Below are positions 23,131 through 26,918 of a stretch of DNA of 26,918 nt, piece by piece. The notes under the pieces were generated by a model. The model made no database searches, had not been told where the DNA came from, and was given only the letters and a program-made list of their open reading frames with translations. Source of the DNA: Sulfidibacterium sp964549335 (GTDB taxonomy: Bacteria > Bacteroidota > Bacteroidia > Bacteroidales > F082); the NCBI GenBank assembly GCA_964549335.1, contig CAZJUQ010000028.1, positions 1 through 26,918 on the forward strand. Direction: 5' to 3'. Position 1 is the stretch's first letter, and each line of letters begins with the position of its first letter. The position numbers were made by a program, and so were the translations under genes.

Positions 23131-23748
23131 ATGAAAGAGCCTGAAAAAATGTTGGATTACGAACGGATAGACACATATGCCCCCGAGAAATTGAAACAAT
23201 TGGAAAAACATTACAGGGCAATTCTTGAAATAATAGGTGAAGATCCGGAACGCGAAGGATTGAAAATGACTCCCCACAGGGTAGCCAAATCCATTCAGTT
23301 TCTTACACAAGGTTACGACCACGACCCAAAAGAGATATTGCTTTCGGCAAAATTCAAAGAGGATTACCGGCAAATGGTGATAGTAAAAGACATTGACATT
23401 TTTTCGATGTGCGAACATCACATGATTCCTTTTATCGGGAAAGCACACGTTGCTTATATACCAAACGGATATATTACCGGATTGAGTAAAATTGCCCGTG
23501 TTGTGGAAGCTTACGCACGGCGTTTGCAAGTACAAGAACGTTTGACCACACAAATAAAAAATGCAATTCAGGAAACACTAAATCCTTTGGGTGTGGCAGT
23601 GGTTATTGAGGCACGACATTTGTGTATGGCTATGCGTGGCGTTCAAAAACAAAATTCGGTTACAACGACATCGGATTTTACCGGCGCTTTTGAACGTGCC
23701 GAAACACGTGCCGAATTTATAAGCTTGATTTCGTCGCGTCTTTCGTAA
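23131..23748 (+). CDS. folE: GTP cyclohydrolase I
   Basis: A 205-residue enzyme converting GTP to 7,8-dihydroneopterin triphosphate, the entry step for folate and other pterins. The zinc ligands are Cys94 and His97 (SMCEHHMIPF) and Cys165 (RHLCMAMRGV), with the family's 3- and 71-residue spacings. DPEREGLKMTPHRVAKS at about 38-54 and GLSKIARVVEAYARRLQVQER in two parts at about 117-137 are characteristic. It lies 67 bases after the PTPS gene, with no separate promoter obvious, so is probably co-transcribed. Its product feeds the PTPS enzyme, and folK opposite acts later in folate synthesis. Confidence 0.97.
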   Translation: MKEPEKMLDYERIDTYAPEKLKQLEKHYRAILEIIGEDPEREGLKMTPHRVAKSIQFLTQGYDHDPKEILLSAKFKEDYRQMVIVKDIDIFSMCEHHMIPFIGKAHVAYIPNGYITGLSKIARVVEAYARRLQVQERLTTQIKNAIQETLNPLGVAVVIEARHLCMAMRGVQKQNSVTTTSDFTGAFERAETRAEFISLISSRLS

Positions 23749-23790
23749 AATATTTTTTAAACTGTATCGTTCAACTAAAAATTTATAACT

Positions 23791-24519
23791 ATGATGATAA
23801 AAAATGAAAATCAATACGGATTTGTAGAAAATAAAACCGGCGTATTTCCCCTTGCCAAAACTTTTATATCGTCGGTTTTCGGATGGATGTTTTTGGCTTT
23901 GTCGATTACGGCGGTAACGGCTTGGATTTCTGCTTCGAGCCCGGAATTTATCTCTGCCATGTATAAACCAGGGGGTGGTACCTCCATTTTGGGCTGGATA
24001 GTGATGCTTGCCCCTCTTGGATTTGTTATTTGGATGTCGGCGGGTTTTTTCCGTTACAGCGCTTCCACCCTTGCGCTTTTGTTTATAATCTATTCGGTAT
24101 TAATGGGTTTGAGCCTCTCTTTCATATTCCTTGCATTTACCGGTGCCTCCATAGCAAAAACCTTTTTCATTACCGCAGGCATGTTCGGTACCATGGCTTT
24201 TGTCGGATACACCACCAAAACCGATTTGACAAAATTCGGAAGCATTATGTTTATGGGGCTTATTGGCATTATTATAGCAAGTCTTGTAAATGCTTTTATG
24301 CATAGCGGTACTCTCGATTACATTATCAGTTTTCTCGGCGTGTTGATATTCACCGGACTTACGGCTTGGGATGTTCAAAAACTGAAAAGAATCGGCTCCG
24401 GCGCTGTCGAAGGTGCCGACAATACAAGAAAAATGATAATCATGGGTGCTTTGACGTTATACCTTGACTTTATTAATTTATTCTTATTTTTGTTGCGATT
24501 TTTTGGAAACCGCCGTTAA
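23791..24519 (+). CDS. Bax inhibitor-1/YccA family membrane protein
   Basis: A 242-residue integral membrane protein with about seven hydrophobic helices after a short polar N-terminus (1-20). The BI-1 signature region includes SLSFIFLAFTGASIAKTF in the middle, then TAGMFGTMAFVGYTTKTDL. The late segment FTGLTAWDVQKLKRI carries the conserved Asp, and a final helix follows. Bacterial members are linked to calcium leak or FtsH-associated quality control in some species; the role here is unknown. It starts 42 bases after folE and ends 19 bases before fabD, so an operon is likely. Start choice between MM residues 1 and 2 is uncertain by one codon. Confidence 0.92.
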   Translation: MMIKNENQYGFVENKTGVFPLAKTFISSVFGWMFLALSITAVTAWISASSPEFISAMYKPGGGTSILGWIVMLAPLGFVIWMSAGFFRYSASTLALLFIIYSVLMGLSLSFIFLAFTGASIAKTFFITAGMFGTMAFVGYTTKTDLTKFGSIMFMGLIGIIIASLVNAFMHSGTLDYIISFLGVLIFTGLTAWDVQKLKRIGSGAVEGADNTRKMIIMGALTLYLDFINLFLFLLRFFGNRR

Positions 24520-24538
24520 TTTTTTAATCGAAATATAT

Positions 24539-25420
24539 ATGGTAGCTTATGTTTTTCCCGGACAGGGAGCACAATTTGTGGGAATGGGGAAAGATTTGTA
24601 CGACAAATCTTCCAAGGCAAAAGATTTATTTCACAAAGCCAACAATATCCTTAAATTCAATATTACCGAGTTGATGTTCGACGGTACGGAAGAAGACCTT
24701 AAACGTACCGATGTCACTCAACCCGCCATCTTTTTGCATTCGGTAATACTTGCGAAGGTAATGGGCGACGGTTTTAAACCCGATATGGTGGCTGGACACA
24801 GCCTGGGAGAATTCTCGGCTCTGGTGGCAAACAAAACGCTTTCGTTCGAAGACGGATTGAAACTTGTTGCAAAACGTGCCAATGCAATGCAAAAAGCCTG
24901 CGAAATAGAACCTTCGACAATGGCTGCCGTTTTGGGATTGGACGACGAAACCGTGGAGTCGATTTGCGAAAGTGTTGACGAAATTGTAGTTCCTGCAAAC
25001 TATAACAGCCCCGGACAACTTGTAATTTCGGGAAGCGTTAAGGGGGTGGAAGAGGCTATGAAAAAGGCAACCGAAGCCGGTGCAAAAAGAGTTATCCTGC
25101 TTAAAGTTGGAGGTGCTTTTCATTCGCCTCTCATGGAACCCGCCCGTATTGAACTGGCAAAAGCAATCAATGCGGCAAAATTCAATACGGGAATTTGTCC
25201 TATTTACCAAAATGTAACGGGACAGTCGGTTACCGACCCCGAAATAATCAAAAACAATCTTATTGCTCAACTTACTTCTCCGGTACGCTGGACACAAATT
25301 ATGCAAAATATGATAGCTAACGGTCTCGACAGAGTTGTGGAGGTGGGACCGGGTAAAGTGTTGCAAGGATTGTTTAAAAAAATCGACAGAAAACTTGCCA
25401 CCGAAAGCGCCGCAGTATAA
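24539..25420 (+). CDS. fabD: Malonyl-CoA:acyl carrier protein transacylase
   Basis: 293 residues from the ATG at 24539. A longer in-frame extension back to 24464 would overlap the upstream membrane protein and lacks family similarity, so it is rejected. GQGAQ is at 8-12, the nucleophile Ser88 in GHSLGE, Arg113 in AKRANAMQ, and the catalytic His195 in GGAFHSPLM. These match the Ser-Arg-His arrangement of FabD. The C-terminal VVEVGPGKVLQGL is also typical. It loads malonyl groups onto ACP for fatty acid elongation. It is the last gene of the probable queD-folE-BI1-fabD run. The other fab genes are not nearby. Confidence 0.97.
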   Translation: MVAYVFPGQGAQFVGMGKDLYDKSSKAKDLFHKANNILKFNITELMFDGTEEDLKRTDVTQPAIFLHSVILAKVMGDGFKPDMVAGHSLGEFSALVANKTLSFEDGLKLVAKRANAMQKACEIEPSTMAAVLGLDDETVESICESVDEIVVPANYNSPGQLVISGSVKGVEEAMKKATEAGAKRVILLKVGGAFHSPLMEPARIELAKAINAAKFNTGICPIYQNVTGQSVTDPEIIKNNLIAQLTSPVRWTQIMQNMIANGLDRVVEVGPGKVLQGLFKKIDRKLATESAAV

Positions 25421-25436
25421 AAATATTTTTCTGCTG

Positions 25437-25468
25437 TTTAGTATTTCACAAATAAATCCCTATTTTAG
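25437..25468 (+). promoter_or_regulatory. Possible promoter of the OB-fold/PepSY genes
   Basis: TATTTTAG at 25461-25468 differs from TAnnTTTG at one position. TTTA at 25437-25440 lies 20 bases upstream. The leader of about 100 bases contains a small hairpin, cggga with tcccg around 25519-25536. Confidence 0.3.
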
Positions 25469-25570
25469 CGGATTAAAATTTTAAAAAAATAATATCGGTT
25501 TAATATTAAATAACCGGAACGGGAAAAGAAAATCCCGGAAAATTTATTACATAACAAAAAATTAAAAAAC

Positions 25571-26146
25571 ATGAAAAATCTATTTTTATTGGTAATAGCT
25601 TTAACCTTTTCGATAATAGTAAACGGTAATCCGCAAAAAGCTGACGTAGCGGATAATAAACCGGTAAAAGTAACCGTCGCCGATTTTAATGAGAAAGCCG
25701 CCGGTTTGGTAGGAAAAAAAGTTGTTATTGTTGCTATAGTTGACCATATTTGCAAGCACGGCGGCAAAAAAATGATATTGGTTGCCGAAAATACCGATGC
25801 CCGTGTAAAAGTAACACCTCAAGAGGGAATGGGAGCCTTTAAACCCGAACTGGAAGGCGAAGAGGTTAAAGTAACCGGAACCGTACACGAAATGAAAGTT
25901 GATGAAAATTATTTGAACAATTGGGAAGATGAAATAAAAGCCGGATTTAAAAAAGAGAAAGGCATCCACGAAGGTAAAGAAGAGGCAATGAAAAACAGGG
26001 AGGGTAATAGCGAAAAAATGGCGGAAGACCCCATGAAACAGATAAAAGCCCTTCGTAAAAAATTGAAAGATAGCGGAAAAGATCACCTGTCTTACTATTC
26101 AATAGTTTGTTCCGATTACGAGATTGTAAATACCGGCGATAAATAA
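25571..26146 (+). CDS. Periplasmic OB-fold-like protein of unknown function
   Basis: A 191-residue protein with a cleavable-looking signal peptide (1-20) and no lipobox. About 30-110 has the strand pattern of a small OB-fold (VTVADFNEKAAGLVGKKVVIV, then EGEEVKVTGTVHEM). Inside it is a compact His-x-Cys-x-His (His59, Cys61, His63) in DHICKHGGKKM, which could bind metal or heme; that is inference. About 115-165 is a highly charged helical stretch with several Met. The C-terminus contains a second Cys at about 175 in YSIVCSDYE, which could pair with Cys61. I do not recognise a named family. It is 10 bases upstream of a PepSY-associated membrane protein, so the two probably act together. Confidence 0.75.
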   Translation: MKNLFLLVIALTFSIIVNGNPQKADVADNKPVKVTVADFNEKAAGLVGKKVVIVAIVDHICKHGGKKMILVAENTDARVKVTPQEGMGAFKPELEGEEVKVTGTVHEMKVDENYLNNWEDEIKAGFKKEKGIHEGKEEAMKNREGNSEKMAEDPMKQIKALRKKLKDSGKDHLSYYSIVCSDYEIVNTGDK

Positions 26147-26156
26147 TTTACTCTCT

Positions 26157-26711
26157 ATGGCATTTAAATGGCGTAAATGGAACCGTGCCGTTCACCGCGA
26201 TTTCGGTTACCTTTTTTTCGGAATGACCTTGATTTATGCGCTTTCGGGTATTGCACTCAACCACCTCGACGACTGGAACCCCAATTATATTGTCCAGCGG
26301 CAGGAGACTCATGTTCAACTTAACGATAAAAAGCCCGACAAAGCTGCGGTTATTTCCATGCTTAAAACCATAGATGACGATATTAAATACAAAAAACATT
26401 ATTTCCCCTCCAAAGGAATAATGAAAGTTTTTATTAAAAACGGAACCGTACTCGTAAATTTAAATACCGGTGATGCGTTGCTGGAACGTACCAAAAGGAG
26501 ACCCCTTTTTCGCGAAGTAAATTACCTCCATTACAATCCCGTTAAGTATTGGACGTGGTTTTCCGATATTTTTGCGGGAGCACTAATAATTTTGGGTGTT
26601 TCGGGAATATTAATACCGCGTGGAAACAAAGGAATTACAAAACGAGGTGCCTGGCTTACCCTTTTGGGAATTGTTATTCCTCTCATTTATCTTTTTATCT
26701 ATTTTTACTGA
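26157..26711 (+). CDS. PepSY-associated transmembrane helix protein
   Basis: A 184-residue inner-membrane protein. The N-terminal signature RKWNRAVHRDFGYLF, then ALSGIALNHLDDW, has His13 and His36 flanking the first membrane helix (about 17-36). A small periplasmic PepSY-like alpha/beta part follows (about 40-115), with VFIKNGTVLVNLNTGDAL. LHYNPVKYWTWFSDIF leads into helix 2 (about 138-156), and helix 3 is near the C-terminus (about 165-183). Related proteins occur with iron or heme uptake and flavin-linked reductases, so an electron-transfer or metal-linked role is plausible but unproven. It is co-transcribed with the OB-fold-like gene and the tiny gene that follows one base after its stop. 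Confidence 0.85.
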   Translation: MAFKWRKWNRAVHRDFGYLFFGMTLIYALSGIALNHLDDWNPNYIVQRQETHVQLNDKKPDKAAVISMLKTIDDDIKYKKHYFPSKGIMKVFIKNGTVLVNLNTGDALLERTKRRPLFREVNYLHYNPVKYWTWFSDIFAGALIILGVSGILIPRGNKGITKRGAWLTLLGIVIPLIYLFIYFY

Positions 26712-26712
26712 T

Positions 26713-26883
26713 ATGAATGAATATCTGATAATATTAATTTTTGTTTTGTGGTACGGTTTGTCGCTCTATCTGTCGGAAACATTCGGCAAAAAAGGCAAAC
26801 CCGGAGTGGAATGGCTATTTTTTATCAGCATGTTGTTCAGTCCTGTAATCGGCTTTATAGTGGCGCTTGCCAAAAAACGGTAA
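26713..26883 (+). CDS. Small membrane protein (56 residues)
   Basis: Starts at the ATG one base after the PepSY-protein stop. An in-frame upstream extension to 26620 would overlap that gene by 92 bases and is rejected. It has two hydrophobic helices, about 4-17 (YLIILIFVLWYGLSL) and about 35-52 (WLFFISMLFSPVIGFIVAL), joined by a polar loop rich in Gly and Lys, and ends AKKR. No family recognised. The tight coupling suggests a partner subunit of the PepSY protein, or simply an operon passenger. Confidence 0.65.
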   Translation: MNEYLIILIFVLWYGLSLYLSETFGKKGKPGVEWLFFISMLFSPVIGFIVALAKKR

Positions 26884-26918
26884 ATTGTTGGCGATTGTTA
26901 CAAAATTAATTGCAGCAA

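Noticed and set aside
24464..24538. Longer FabD starting inside the upstream membrane-protein gene
   Set aside because: FabD family proteins begin at the MVAYVFPGQG equivalent; the extension overlaps the neighbouring gene by 56 bases.
24626..25366. 246-codon minus-strand open frame opposite fabD
   Set aside because: Entirely antisense to fabD, whose catalytic motifs are unambiguous; the shadow has no family features.

Overview
The window is chromosomal DNA from a member of the Bacteroidota, most likely a Bacteroidales-like, type IX secretion (T9SS) competent organism. The clues are three proteins ending in T9SS C-terminal sorting domains, a gingipain-family (C25) protease, promoters of the Bacteroidota type (-33 TTTG, -7 TAnnTTTG), near absence of Shine-Dalgarno sites, and housekeeping genes that read as Bacteroidota orthologues. 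I cannot name a genus. No tRNA, rRNA, CRISPR array, prophage or intact insertion sequence was seen.

Layout. 1-140 is a GC-rich, highly self-complementary block unlike the rest of the window. 256-4344 (minus) is a large secreted C25 protease. 4402-4455 holds interleaved divergent promoters. One serves the protease; the other drives a cobalamin riboswitch (4458-4615) and a tight four-gene operon (4733-9809, plus strand): a DUF4465 T9SS protein, a second T9SS surface protein, a BtuB-like TonB-dependent receptor and a BtuG-like beta-propeller lipoprotein. The btuG-like gene has an in-frame TAA, and 42 more clearly homologous codons follow it. No BtuFCD permease genes are in the window.

9998-13918 (minus) is a serS - TPR protein - rsmA operon with one-base and 14-base overlaps. 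A glycerol acyltransferase gene (plus) and mutS (minus) converge at 15175-15194. mutS diverges from a SpoU-family RNA methyltransferase. 18627-21137 is a strongly promoted outer-membrane barrel-OmpA-TPR protein closed by an excellent terminator.

21351-24519 includes a pterin/nucleotide block: deoxynucleoside kinase and folK (minus) diverge from a PTPS/QueD-family gene and folE (plus). These run on into a Bax-inhibitor-1 family membrane protein and fabD. The window ends with a periplasmic OB-fold-like protein, a PepSY-associated membrane protein and a tiny two-helix membrane protein.

The most notable part is the B12 locus. Two of its four surface components appear to be delivered by T9SS, the propeller gene carries a premature stop, the receptor gene contains a G8 tract, and its promoter is interleaved with that of a gingipain-like protease. 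A second theme is that several genes have -7 boxes only a few bases from the ATG, which implies nearly leaderless mRNAs.
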